64,000 nt of DNA from contig NZ_WHUV01000004.1 of the NCBI RefSeq assembly GCF_009380155.1, positions 434,001 to 498,000 of the forward strand, read 5' to 3'. Below the pieces are notes generated by a model. That model was not told the DNA's origin and did not search any database. It was given only the letters and a program-made list of their open reading frames with translations. This DNA is from Pseudomonas piscis (GTDB lineage Bacteria; Pseudomonadota; Gammaproteobacteria; Pseudomonadales; Pseudomonadaceae). This document shows positions 8,103 through 18,567 of this stretch, one piece after another (position 1 is the first letter of the stretch; the number at the start of each line of letters is the position of its first letter). The translations under genes and the position numbers were made by a program.

Positions 8103-8993
8103 ATGAATACCCAATGGAACCTGGAACAGTTGCGGATGTTCGTCGGCGTGGCCGAATTGCGCTCGTTCTCGGCGGTGGCTCGTCAGCAACGCAAGGCCCA
8201 GTCCGCGGTCAGCAGTGCCATCTCGCTGCTGGAGGACGACCTGGGTGTGAGCCTGTTCGAGCGTAGCAGCGGCCGCCAGCCGAAGCTGACCGAGGCGGGT
8301 AGCGCCTTGTTGCAGGAAGCCCGGGAAATCCTTCGCCAGTGCGATCGCCTCAATGGCCGGGCGCTGGCCCTGATGCGAGGCCAGGAGGCCCGGTTGCGCC
8401 TGGCCCAGGATGAGGCGATGCCCTACCAGCCGGTGCTCGACAGCCTGGAAGCCCTGGCCGAGCGTTTTCCCAGCCTCGAAGTGCAGTTGGCCAGCAGTGC
8501 CCAGGGCGACGTGGCGCGCCGGCTGGTGGAGCGCCGGGCCGACCTGGGCCTGCTGTTCCACCATGAGCAGATGCCCGAGACCCTGGAGCGCCAGGCCCTG
8601 GGCAGCGTCGAGATGGTCACCGTATGTGGCGTGGGCCACCCCCTGGCCCGCCAGGGGCGGGTCGACCGGCAGATCCTCGCCCTGCACCGGCAATTGCTCA
8701 TGGCGCCGCAGCAGAGCGGCTACCCCGGAGGCGAGCAGTTCAGCCCCCAGGTGTGGCGGGCCGACAGCTTCTACGTCCTGGCCGAATGGCTGATGCGCGG
8801 CCTGGGCTGGGCCTGGCTGCCACGGCATGTGGTGCAGTACTCGGCCTACCAGCACCAGATGGTGGAATTGACCAGCGAGTGGACTCCGCCGGCGCTGGTG
8901 GTGGAACTGGCCTGGCGCCGCGACGAACCCCTGGGGTTGGCGGCGCGTTGGCTGGCTGAACGTTTTGCCGTGCACCTGAAGGCGATCGGCTAA
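8103..8993 (+). CDS. LysR family transcriptional regulator
   Basis: A 296-residue regulator. The N-terminal winged helix-turn-helix (about residues 4-63) reads LEQLRMFVGVAELRSFSAVA followed by QSAVSSAISLLEDDLGVSLFER, the family signature; the rest is a periplasmic-binding-like effector domain. It is transcribed away from the SMR transporter and probably controls it and itself through the palindrome at 8074-8094. The effector is unknown. Confidence 0.93.
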   Translation: MNTQWNLEQLRMFVGVAELRSFSAVARQQRKAQSAVSSAISLLEDDLGVSLFERSSGRQPKLTEAGSALLQEAREILRQCDRLNGRALALMRGQEARLRLAQDEAMPYQPVLDSLEALAERFPSLEVQLASSAQGDVARRLVERRADLGLLFHHEQMPETLERQALGSVEMVTVCGVGHPLARQGRVDRQILALHRQLLMAPQQSGYPGGEQFSPQVWRADSFYVLAEWLMRGLGWAWLPRHVVQYSAYQHQMVELTSEWTPPALVVELAWRRDEPLGLAARWLAERFAVHLKAIG

Positions 8994-9015
8994 AAAACCG
9001 ATAAACTCCGCCGCC

Positions 9016-10299
9016 ATGAATAGAACTCTCTACACCGCACTGTTTTACCTGGGGCTGCCTTTGGTGGCGATTCGGCTGTGGCTGCGCTCGCGCAAGGCGC
9101 CGGCCTATGCCAAGCGTATCGGCGAGCGTTTTTCCCTCGGCCTGCCGGCCATGCAGCCTGGCGGTATCTGGGTGCATGCGGTGTCGGTGGGCGAAAGCAT
9201 CGCCGCAGCACCGATGATTCGCGGGTTGCTGACGCGCCATCCGCAGTTGCCGATCACCGTGACCTGCATGACTCCCACCGGCTCCGAGCGGATTCGCGCG
9301 CTGTTCGCCGATGAGCCGCGGATCCAGCACTGCTACCTGCCCTACGACCTGCCGTGCGCCGCTGCGCGCTTTCTCGAGCGGGTACAGCCCCGGCTCGCGG
9401 TAATCATGGAAACCGAACTGTGGCCCAACCACATCGACCAGTGCGCTCGCCGGGGGATCCCGGTGGCCCTGGCCAACGCCCGGTTGTCGGCACGCTCGGC
9501 CAAGGGCTATGGGCGTTTTGCCGGCCTGACCGCGCCGATGCTGGCGCAGATGAGCCTGTTTGCGGTGCAGACCCGGGCCGAAGCCGAACGTTTCCGCCAA
9601 TTGGGCGCGCGTGCGGAGACGGTGCAGGTGACCGGCTCGATCAAGTTCGACCTGAACATCGACCCGCAACTGCCAGAGCGCGCCGCCGAGTTGCGTCGAC
9701 AATGGCAGGCCATGGAGCGTCCGGTATGGATCGCCGCCAGCACCCACGAAGGCGAGGATGCAGTGGTGCTCGAAGCCCATCGGCAATTGCTGGCCAGTTA
9801 TCCGAATGCCTTGCTGATCCTGGTGCCGCGGCATCCGGAGCGTTTCGACTCGGTGTTCGAGCTGTGCCGGCAGCAGGAACTGGCAACGGTGCGGCGCTCC
9901 AGTGGCGAGTTGGTGACGCCCGCTACCTCGGTGCTGCTGGGGGACACCATGGGGGAGTTGCTGTTCCTCTATGCCCTGGCCGACAGCGCCTTCGTCGGCG
10001 GCAGCCTGGTGGCCAACGGCGGGCACAACCTGCTGGAGCCCGCTGCCCTGGCCAAGCCGGTGATCAGTGGCCCGCACCTGTTCAACTTCCTGGAGATCGC
10101 TGCGATGCTGCGTGAGGCCGGGGCCTTGCAGGAAGTGGACGACGCCCAGGGCCTGGCGGTGGCGGTGCAGAGCCTGTTCGAGCTGCCCCAGGACGCACGC
10201 AAGATGGGCGAGGCGGGCCTGGCGGTCATGCGCGCCAACCAGGGCGCCTTGCAGCGCTTGCTCGACGGACTGGATCGCCTGTTGCAACAGCGCCCATAA
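9016..10299 (+). CDS. waaA: Kdo transferase (3-deoxy-D-manno-octulosonic acid transferase)
   Basis: Adds Kdo from CMP-Kdo to lipid IVA, linking lipid A to the LPS core; GT30 family, 427 residues (normal length). An N-terminal hydrophobic anchor (about 4-22) precedes the GT-B fold; the acceptor-side motif HAVSVGESIAA (about 55-65, with the catalytic-type Glu) and the donor-domain segment VGGSLVANGGHNLLEPAAL are intact. It belongs functionally with msbA and hldE in this window. It is convergent with the tolC-like gene across a shared terminator. Confidence 0.96.
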   Translation: MNRTLYTALFYLGLPLVAIRLWLRSRKAPAYAKRIGERFSLGLPAMQPGGIWVHAVSVGESIAAAPMIRGLLTRHPQLPITVTCMTPTGSERIRALFADEPRIQHCYLPYDLPCAAARFLERVQPRLAVIMETELWPNHIDQCARRGIPVALANARLSARSAKGYGRFAGLTAPMLAQMSLFAVQTRAEAERFRQLGARAETVQVTGSIKFDLNIDPQLPERAAELRRQWQAMERPVWIAASTHEGEDAVVLEAHRQLLASYPNALLILVPRHPERFDSVFELCRQQELATVRRSSGELVTPATSVLLGDTMGELLFLYALADSAFVGGSLVANGGHNLLEPAALAKPVISGPHLFNFLEIAAMLREAGALQEVDDAQGLAVAVQSLFELPQDARKMGEAGLAVMRANQGALQRLLDGLDRLLQQRP

Positions 10300-10318
10300 C
10301 GCTTGGCGTCGAATGACA

Positions 10319-10350
10319 AAGGCCACCTGAACGGTGGCCTTCGTCTTTTC
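10319..10350. terminator. Bidirectional terminator between waaA and tolC-like gene
   Basis: The stem AAGGCCACC / GGTGGCCTT (9 bp, 5-base loop TGAAC) is followed by T-rich sequence on the plus strand and flanked by A-rich sequence on the other side, serving the two convergent genes. Confidence 0.8.
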
Positions 10351-10363
10351 CGGTCCGCTGCCC

Positions 10364-11806
10364 TCAGGGGCGAGCCTTGAGCTGCTCGGCGGCGGCCTTG
10401 GCCAGGTCCGGCGGCAGGAAGTCGCGGTCCGGGTTGTAGTCGGCCTTGAGGTAGCGGGCCAGGTCTTGCAGGTCCCCGGGGTTCAGGGTGCCCGCGGCCT
10501 GCTTCAGGCGCAGGTTGTCGAGGATGTAGTCGTAGCGGCTGTTGTTGTAGTTGCGTACCGAGCTGTACAGCTGGCGCTGGGCGTCGAGCACGTCGACGAT
10601 GTTGCGTGTACCTACCTGGTAGCCGATTTCCGTGGCGTCCACGGCGCTCTGGTTGGAGATGATCGACTGGCGCCGGGCCTGGACCTGCTCGACGTCGGTG
10701 TTCACCGCCCGGTGCAGGTTGCGGGTGTTCTCCACCACCTGGCGCCGCAGGGATTCGCGCTGCTGCTCGGACTGGCTCAGGCGCGAATAGGACTCGCGGA
10801 CCTGGGAGCTGGTCAGGCCGCCGCTGTAGATCGGGATGTTCAGTTGCAGGCCGATGGAGCGCTGCTCGACGTCGCCGTGGTACGGCGGGGCTATAGGGTT
10901 CGGATTGGGGTTGCTGAAGCCCAGGGCATCGTTGTCGCCCTTCTTGTATTGCACCACGGCGTCCAGGGTCGGGGCGTGGCCGGCCTTGCGCTGCTTGAGG
11001 GTTTCCTCGGCGGCGCTGACCGCGTAGTTGCTGGCCAGCAGGTTGAGGTTCTGCTTGGCGGCGGTGTCGACCCAGGCCTTGGCGTCGTTCGGGGTCGGCG
11101 TCAGTACCGGCAGGGTATGGACGACGCCCTGGATCGCTTGGTATTCGCGATTGGTCAGGGTAATCAGGGCCTCGAAGGCATCTTCCACCTGGCGCTGGGC
11201 GACGATCCGGTTGGCCCGGGCGGTGTCGTAGCTGGCCTGGGATTGCAGCACGTCGGTCTTGTCCGACAGGCCCACGTCGAAGCGCTCGTTGGACTGGTCG
11301 AGCTGGCGCTTGAAGGCGGCTTCCTCGGCCTTGGTCGAGGCCAGGTTGTCCTGGGCGCGCAGTACCGCGAAGTAGGTCTCGGCGCTTTGCAGGATCAGGT
11401 TCTGCTCGGTGGCCGAGAGTTGCAGCGCGGCTTGTTCGTTGACGTCCTTGGCGGCTTGCAGTTGGAACCAGCGGTCGGCGCGGAACAGCGGCTGGGCCAG
11501 GGTCGCGCGGTAGACATTGCCACTGCGGGTAGAGGTCATCGACGGTTCGTCGAACTTGGTGCGGGTGTTGTTCATGTCCGCGCCGGCCGACAGGTTCGGC
11601 AGCAGCCCGGCCCGGGCCTGGGGCACGATTTCTTTCTGGGCGCCGTATTGGGCGCGTGCGGCGGCCAGGTCGGCGTTGTTGTCCACCGCTTCCTGGTAGA
11701 CGCTGACCAGGTCGGTACGGGTGGGGGACAAAGGCGCTTCGGCTGCCCATGCCATTCCATTGGACGCACAAGACACGGCAACAGCCAGTGAGAGTTTGCG
11801 CAGCAT
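10364..11806 (-). CDS. tolC: TolC family outer membrane efflux/secretion protein
   Basis: A 480-residue outer membrane channel that pairs with inner-membrane pumps or type I secretion systems. It starts with a signal peptide (about residues 1-21, ending AWA|AEAP), followed by two long repeated helical/beta halves typical of TolC; the conserved segment around residue 405, GYQVGTRNIVDVLDAQRQLY, is characteristic. It has no lipobox, unlike OprM-type lipoproteins, so it is closer to E. coli TolC. The location upstream of the nudF-yqiB-cpdA-yqiA-parE block matches the E. coli tolC neighbourhood, here separated by thiC-cytX and in opposite orientation. Confidence 0.93.
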   Translation of the reverse strand: MLRKLSLAVAVSCASNGMAWAAEAPLSPTRTDLVSVYQEAVDNNADLAAARAQYGAQKEIVPQARAGLLPNLSAGADMNNTRTKFDEPSMTSTRSGNVYRATLAQPLFRADRWFQLQAAKDVNEQAALQLSATEQNLILQSAETYFAVLRAQDNLASTKAEEAAFKRQLDQSNERFDVGLSDKTDVLQSQASYDTARANRIVAQRQVEDAFEALITLTNREYQAIQGVVHTLPVLTPTPNDAKAWVDTAAKQNLNLLASNYAVSAAEETLKQRKAGHAPTLDAVVQYKKGDNDALGFSNPNPNPIAPPYHGDVEQRSIGLQLNIPIYSGGLTSSQVRESYSRLSQSEQQRESLRRQVVENTRNLHRAVNTDVEQVQARRQSIISNQSAVDATEIGYQVGTRNIVDVLDAQRQLYSSVRNYNNSRYDYILDNLRLKQAAGTLNPGDLQDLARYLKADYNPDRDFLPPDLAKAAAEQLKARP

Positions 11807-12005
11807 TCGGCGATCCCTAGTGTTGATATTACGGAGATAATCCAGGCGCCAAGGCTAAGGCGCACCCTACAGAGCGTCAAGGCTCGACACTGGGCAACGA
11901 GTGTAGAGGCGTGGCCCTGGCGCAACAATCCGTCGATTGCGCCATTCATCACGCTTATCGCTCGGGTGTTGGCGTTCTGTCCCGGCTTTGTCTAGACTGG
12001 CCCGG

Positions 12006-12097
12006 TTCTTGTCGGGGTGCCTTGCTATGAGGCTGAGATCGGATAATCCGGATCCCGTTGAACCTGATCAGGTTAAGGCCTGCGTAGGGAACAAGAT
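12006..12097 (+). promoter_or_regulatory. TPP riboswitch (THI element)
   Basis: The conserved thi-box core is readable: GGGGTGCC, then CTGAGAT, an ACCTGATCAGGTTAA-type segment and the closing GCGTAGGGAA (12084-12093), with a P1 stem CTTGT (12008-12012) / ACAAG (12091-12095). It binds thiamin pyrophosphate and represses the downstream thiC gene. It lies 175 bases before the thiC start, so a long expression platform follows. Confidence 0.95.
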
Positions 12098-12272
12098 TTC
12101 TCGTCACCCGGCGAGTCCTCTTGTGCTTCGTCCGGGATGTTGTTCGACAATCGAACATTCCTCTTGAGTACCAAGCACTGCACTCACTAGTCGCCTAGAC
12201 AGGGTGCGTCCGTCCGCTACAGGTTCGCTCCGACAAACTTCCACTGCCTGGATGCTGTCTGGAGAGCCCGTG
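12098..12272 (+). promoter_or_regulatory. thiC leader downstream of riboswitch (expression platform)
   Basis: This 175-base non-coding leader joins the aptamer to thiC. It contains a perfect 7-bp hairpin TGTTCGA / TCGAACA at 12141-12157 and a GGAGAG Shine-Dalgarno just before the ATG at 12273. No terminator with a long T-run is obvious, so control at translation initiation is as plausible as attenuation. Confidence 0.5.
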
Positions 12273-14162
<1,890 letters not shown>

Positions 14163-14185
14163 GAGGCACCGGTAAGCGCCTGACT

Positions 14186-14229
14186 GCAAGCGGCAAGCAA
14201 GGGCCCCAGGGTTCTTGCTTGCCGCTTGC
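14186..14229. repeat. Perfect 16-bp inverted repeat between thiC and cytX
   Basis: The arms GCAAGCGGCAAGCAAG (14186-14201) and CTTGCTTGCCGCTTGC (14214-14229) are exact reverse complements around a 12-base loop, 23 bases after the thiC stop. No T-run follows directly, so it is not a textbook terminator; it may stabilise or partially terminate the thiC message. It shares word content with 7578-7665. Confidence 0.8.
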
Positions 14230-14280
14230 GGTTTGCAGCTGCTCCTTGCCTCTGTCCCTTTTTCTTTCGAGATCACCGCC

Positions 14281-15567
14281 TTGAGCAGTCCAATCAGTAC
14301 CTACTCTCCCGACCTTGCGGTACCTGCCGACAAACGCGTATTCGGCGCCCGCGACCTGTTTTCCCTGTGGTTCTCCCTCGGTATCGGCCTGATGGTGTTG
14401 CAGACCGGCGCGCTGCTGGCGCCGGGGCTGGGGCTGGCCCATGGGGTGCTGGCGATCCTGCTGGGCAGTGCGGTGGGGGTGCTGTTGCTGGCTGCCGTGG
14501 GGGTGATCGGCAGCGATACGGGGTTGTCCGCCATGGCCGCCCTCAAGCTCAGCCTGGGACGCCACGGCGCCCGGTTGCCGGCGGTGCTCAACCTGTTGCA
14601 ACTGGTGGGTTGGGGGTCGTTCGAGATCATCGTCATGCGCGATGCCGCCAGCCTCCTGGGAGCCCGGGCCTTCGGCGAAGGCAGCACCTGGACCAGCCCC
14701 GTGCTCTGGACCCTGTTGTTCGGGGCGCTGGCCACCTTGCTGGCGGTCAGCGGACCCTTGACCTTCGTCCGGCGGATCCTGCGCAAGTGGGGGATCTGGC
14801 TGCTGCTGGCAGCCTGCCTGTGGCTGACCTGGAACCTGTTCGCCCGGGCCGACCTGGCGGCGTTGTGGAAACGGGCCGGGGATGGCTCGATGCCGTTCGC
14901 CGTGGGCTTCGATATCGCCATCGCCATGCCGCTGTCCTGGTTGCCGTTGATCGCCGACTACTCGCGCTTCGGCAAGAGCGCGCGGAATGTGTTCGGCGGC
15001 ACCGCCCTGGGGTTCTTTATCGGCAATGCCTGGCTGATGACCCTGGGAGTGGCCTATGCCCTGGCCTTCGCGCCAGACGGCGAGGCCAATGCCTTGTTGC
15101 TGGCGCTGGCCGGGGCCGGGTTGGGAATCCCGCTGCTGTTGATCCTGCTGGACGAGTCGGAAAACGCTTTCGCCGACATCCATTCGGCGGCGGTCTCCAC
15201 CGGCATCCTGCTGCGGCTGAAGGTCGAGCACCTGGCCCTGGGCATTGGCGTGTTCTGCACCCTGATCGCCTGCCTGGCGCCGTTGGCCCAGTACCAGAAC
15301 TTCCTGCTGCTGATCGGCTCGGTGTTCGCGCCGCTGTTCGGCGTGGTGCTGGTGGATCACTTCATCCTGCGCCGGCGCGGTGCCCAGGCGTCGCTGGCGG
15401 CCTGGCACGGGCCGGCACTGCTGGCCTGGCTCGGTGGGGTGAGCACCTACCACCTGCTGGCCAATTTCTATCCGGATGTGGGGGCAACCCTGCCGTCGCT
15501 GTTGCTGGCAGGGCTGCTGCACGGAGTGCTGGGCTTCAGTCGGCGTCGGGAAGCAGCTCGGGCTTGA
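14281..15567 (+). CDS. cytX: Putative hydroxymethylpyrimidine transporter CytX (NCS1 permease)
   Basis: A 428-residue inner-membrane permease of the cytosine/NCS1 family with about 12 hydrophobic segments. The family segment GARDLFSLWFSLGIGLMVLQ is near the N-terminus and FDIAIAMPLSWLPLIADYSR mid-protein. Placement directly behind riboswitch-controlled thiC points to uptake of the thiamin precursor HMP rather than cytosine. A TTG at 14281 is taken as the start because the product then begins MSSPISTYSPDL; the frame opens further upstream, within the hairpin. No strong Shine-Dalgarno is seen. The 3' end overlaps the convergent lipoprotein gene by 32 bases. Confidence 0.85.
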   Translation: MSSPISTYSPDLAVPADKRVFGARDLFSLWFSLGIGLMVLQTGALLAPGLGLAHGVLAILLGSAVGVLLLAAVGVIGSDTGLSAMAALKLSLGRHGARLPAVLNLLQLVGWGSFEIIVMRDAASLLGARAFGEGSTWTSPVLWTLLFGALATLLAVSGPLTFVRRILRKWGIWLLLAACLWLTWNLFARADLAALWKRAGDGSMPFAVGFDIAIAMPLSWLPLIADYSRFGKSARNVFGGTALGFFIGNAWLMTLGVAYALAFAPDGEANALLLALAGAGLGIPLLLILLDESENAFADIHSAAVSTGILLRLKVEHLALGIGVFCTLIACLAPLAQYQNFLLLIGSVFAPLFGVVLVDHFILRRRGAQASLAAWHGPALLAWLGGVSTYHLLANFYPDVGATLPSLLLAGLLHGVLGFSRRREAARA

Positions 15568-16282
15568 GTATGCCGCGCAGGCGCGAGTAGGGGATCTGCA
15601 GCTCGACGTGGCCCAGGGGGGCTGGGGCGATGCTGCTGACGTCGTACTTGAGGGTCACCACGTTGCGGGTCAGGGCGACGTTCGGGGTCTTCTGGAAAGG
15701 CCAGGCCCTGATGAACTCCGCCTCGCGATCCAGGTGGGTGCTGATCAGCCAGTTGTTGTGGGCGACCCGGGCGGCCTTCCAGAACATCTCTTCCTGGCCT
15801 GGCAGCAGCATGTCGGCCAGGCCCAGGGCCTTGTGCTGCTGGCGCGAGTAGTTGACGAAGCCGCGGCCCGGCGTGCCGTTGGCGGTGCCGGTGTCCAGGT
15901 AGCTGGCCAGTTCGACGATCACCAGGCCGTCATGCTGGTCGCGTAGCTTGGACTGCAGGTACATGCCGTGGCGGTCCGCGGCGCTGCGCAGGAACTGCTC
16001 GCGGTAGGCCACCAGGCTGGCCGGCATTGGCGCATCGGGGCTGGTACGAGTCATCTGCAACAGGCGTTTCTCGACGATGGCATCCAGCTGCGGCTCGGCG
16101 GGGAAGTGTACGAGGTCGAGGTTGACCAGCGGACAGTCGGCGCCGCTGCAGCCGGACTTGAGTTGTTCGGATTTATCTCGGGTGACCTCCAGGGGAGCCT
16201 TGTAGCTTGGCTGGAACAGGCTCTGGCAGGCGCCCAGGGTCAGGGCGATGCAGGCCACGGAGGCGATTTTGACAAGCGACAT
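15536..16282 (-). CDS. RsiV-like (DUF3298-type) lipoprotein
   Basis: A 248-residue predicted lipoprotein. The lipobox is LGAC (Cys19) after a short hydrophobic signal, with Gln following, consistent with outer-membrane sorting. The body resembles the RsiV/DUF3298 fold (IVELASYLDTGTANGTPGRGFVNYSRQQHKALGLADMLLPG region, residues ~120-160), the fold of the extracellular part of B. subtilis RsiV, but there is no anti-sigma domain or sigma gene nearby. Shine-Dalgarno GAAGGA precedes the ATG. It is convergent with cytX with a 32-base 3' overlap. Function unknown; lysozyme binding is only a fold-based possibility. Confidence 0.75.
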   Translation of the reverse strand: MSLVKIASVACIALTLGACQSLFQPSYKAPLEVTRDKSEQLKSGCSGADCPLVNLDLVHFPAEPQLDAIVEKRLLQMTRTSPDAPMPASLVAYREQFLRSAADRHGMYLQSKLRDQHDGLVIVELASYLDTGTANGTPGRGFVNYSRQQHKALGLADMLLPGQEEMFWKAARVAHNNWLISTHLDREAEFIRAWPFQKTPNVALTRNVVTLKYDVSSIAPAPLGHVELQIPYSRLRGILKPELLPDAD

Positions 16283-16506
16283 GGGCGTCCTTCATAAACC
16301 AGGGGGAGGCGAAAGCTACCGGCTTCGACTACCTGCGGGGCAGTCGGTTCGCCACTAAGCTCAATGGAGGCAATTAGAGTAGGTTTAGCCCCTCGCCGTC
16401 TATCCCGCTGAGGGCAAAGGGGCTGCATCGACAGGCGCGAGCGCGTTAGGATTGCGCGAAGTCGAGGAGGATCCTCGGATCGAACATGTAGTACACGAGG
16501 ATTGTT

Positions 16507-17124
16507 ATGACTGACTTTGCCCACTCCACGCCGAGTGCCGTCGAGATCATCCGGCGCGAAAACTGTTTCCAGGGTTTCTATCGGCTCGAACGCCTGCACT
16601 TGCGCCACGAACTGTTCGCCGGCGGCATGGGGCCTGAAATCAATCGTGAAGTCTTCGTCCGTCACGATGCGGTCTGCGTACTGCCGTACGATCCGCAGCG
16701 CGACGAGGTGGTGCTGATCGAGCAGTTCCGCATCGGTGCCATGGGCAAGGCCGCCTCGCCCTGGCTGGTGGAACTGGTGGCCGGCCTGATCGACAAGGAC
16801 GAGCAGCCCGAGCAGGTCGCCCGTCGCGAGGCGCAGGAAGAGGCGGGCCTGGACATCTCGGCGCTGTGGCCCATGACCCGGTATTTCCCGTCGCCCGGCG
16901 GCAGTACCGAGCTCGTCCATCTGTACCTGGGACGCTGCGACAGCAGTGCCGCCGGCGGGCTGTACGGGCTGGAGGAGGAAGCGGAGGATATCCGGGTTTC
17001 GGTGATGGCCTACGAGGATGCCCAGCAGGCCATGCGTGACGGGCGGATCTGCAATGCGGCCAGCATCATTGCCTTGCAGTGGCTGGCGCTCAACCGCGCG
17101 GAAGTGAGGGGGTTATGGTCGTAA
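16507..17124 (+). CDS. nudF: ADP-ribose diphosphatase NudF
   Basis: Hydrolyses ADP-ribose to AMP and ribose 5-phosphate. The 205-residue protein contains a canonical Nudix box GLIDKDEQPEQVARREAQEEAGL (start about residue 96) matching GX5EX7REUxEExGU exactly. It heads the conserved nudF-yqiB-cpdA-yqiA-parE order known from E. coli. Shine-Dalgarno AGGA lies upstream of the ATG; its last 10 bases overlap the next gene. Confidence 0.95.
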   Translation: MTDFAHSTPSAVEIIRRENCFQGFYRLERLHLRHELFAGGMGPEINREVFVRHDAVCVLPYDPQRDEVVLIEQFRIGAMGKAASPWLVELVAGLIDKDEQPEQVARREAQEEAGLDISALWPMTRYFPSPGGSTELVHLYLGRCDSSAAGGLYGLEEEAEDIRVSVMAYEDAQQAMRDGRICNAASIIALQWLALNRAEVRGLWS

Positions 17125-17567
17125 ACAAGGTGCGTGATCGCTATCGGGTGGACCTCGCGGGGCTGCAAGCTTCCTGCGAGGCCAACTACGCCCGGTTGAT
17201 GCGCCTGTTGCCCGACATGCGCAACCAGCCGGAGGCGCGACGCATCGCCGTGACCCAGGGCGAGCAGATGCTCGGCGTGCTGGCCCTGGAGGTGGTGCTG
17301 GCCTGTCCCTATACCACCACCTTGCAGGTGCGCCAGGAGCACAGCCTGCCCTGGCTGCCGGTCCCGCAGCTGGAGGTGCAGGTCTACCATGACGCGCGCA
17401 TGGCCGAGGTGATCAGCGCCGAGCACGCCCGGCGCTTTCGCAGCATCTATCCCTATCCCAACGCCTTCATGCACCAACCGGACGAGAAGGCCCAGCTGAA
17501 CATCTTCCTCGGGGAGTGGTTGAGCCATTGCCTGGCCTGCGGGCACGAGTTCGAGGCCGTGCGCTAG
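17115..17567 (+). CDS. yqiB: DUF1249 domain protein (YqiB-like)
   Basis: A 150-residue soluble protein of the DUF1249/YqiB family, of unknown function. Typical segments are NYARLMRLLPDM near the N-terminus and YHDARMAEVISAEHARRF with YPYPNAFMHQPDEKAQLN towards the end. The ATG at 17115 overlaps nudF by 10 bases, so the two are probably translationally coupled. The same order occurs in E. coli (nudF-yqiB-cpdA), which supports the assignment. Confidence 0.9.
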   Translation: MVVNKVRDRYRVDLAGLQASCEANYARLMRLLPDMRNQPEARRIAVTQGEQMLGVLALEVVLACPYTTTLQVRQEHSLPWLPVPQLEVQVYHDARMAEVISAEHARRFRSIYPYPNAFMHQPDEKAQLNIFLGEWLSHCLACGHEFEAVR

Positions 17568-17686
17568 GCCGGCAAGCGGACAGGATGAAGATGTGAACTG
17601 GGTCCGGTTCCGCGGTTTCCCCCTGGCGACTTCCCCAGCATAATTGCCCCATTCCTCATGCCTTGGTCCTGCCCTGGGAGAACCCC

Positions 17687-18502
17687 TTGCCAAGCGTATC
17701 CGCTTCGCCCACCGATGATTCCGTGCTGCTGGTGCAACTGTCGGACAGCCACCTGTTTGCCGAGACGCACGGCACGCTGCTGGGCATGAACACCGCCGAC
17801 AGCCTGCAACGGGTCATCGACCTGGTGCTGGCGCAACAACCCAAGGTCGACCTGGTGCTGGCCACCGGCGACTTGTCCCAGGACGGCAGCCTGCAGTCCT
17901 ACCAGCGCTTTCACCAGTTGAGTGCGCAGATCCCGGCACCCGCTCGCTGGCTGCCTGGCAACCACGACGAACCAGGCATCATGCAATTGGCCGCCCAAGG
18001 TAGCGAATTGCTGCAACCTGTGGTGGACATCGGCAACTGGCGCATCACCCTGCTGGATTCGTCCGTACCAGGTTCGGTGCCGGGGTTTCTCCAGGACGAG
18101 CAGTTGCAACTGCTGGCCCGTTCCCTGGATGAGGCGCCAGGGCGTCATCACCTGGTCTGCCTGCACCATCATCCGGTGTCCATCGATTGCGCGTGGATGG
18201 AGCCCATCGGCCTGCGCAATGCCGAGGCGTTGTTCGAAGTGATCGAGGGGCGGCCGCAGGTCAGGGCCCTCTTGTGGGGTCATGTCCACCAGGAAATCGA
18301 CCGCCGGCGCGGCGGCCTGCGACTCTTGGCCTCACCCTCGACCTGCATCCAGTTCGAGCCCCGCAGCGACGACTTCAAGGTCGAGGAGCGGGCGCCGGGT
18401 TATCGCTGGCTGCGGCTGCTGGCCGACGGACGGCTGGAAACCGGCGTGCAGCGGGTCGAGGGTTATGCCTTCACCGTGGACTACGGCAGCGACGGTTACT
18501 GA
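17687..18502 (+). CDS. cpdA: 3',5'-cyclic-AMP phosphodiesterase CpdA
   Basis: Class III metallophosphoesterase that hydrolyses cAMP, lowering Vfr/CRP-type signalling. All metal-binding motifs are present: QLSDSHLF (D-x-H), ATGDLSQDG (GD), PGNHDE (GNHD), CLHHHPV and LLWGHVHQE (GHxH). The TTG at 17687 is selected because GGGAG lies six bases upstream; a further in-frame TTG at 17663 has no good ribosome site. This start gives 271 residues, close to the family length. Confidence 0.95.
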   Translation: MPSVSASPTDDSVLLVQLSDSHLFAETHGTLLGMNTADSLQRVIDLVLAQQPKVDLVLATGDLSQDGSLQSYQRFHQLSAQIPAPARWLPGNHDEPGIMQLAAQGSELLQPVVDIGNWRITLLDSSVPGSVPGFLQDEQLQLLARSLDEAPGRHHLVCLHHHPVSIDCAWMEPIGLRNAEALFEVIEGRPQVRALLWGHVHQEIDRRRGGLRLLASPSTCIQFEPRSDDFKVEERAPGYRWLRLLADGRLETGVQRVEGYAFTVDYGSDGY

Positions 18503-18567
18503 AGCCGCTTCGTAACCCGGCGCCATCCCTGTAAACTGCGGCTTTTGCCCAGGCACAGGGAGTCTGC

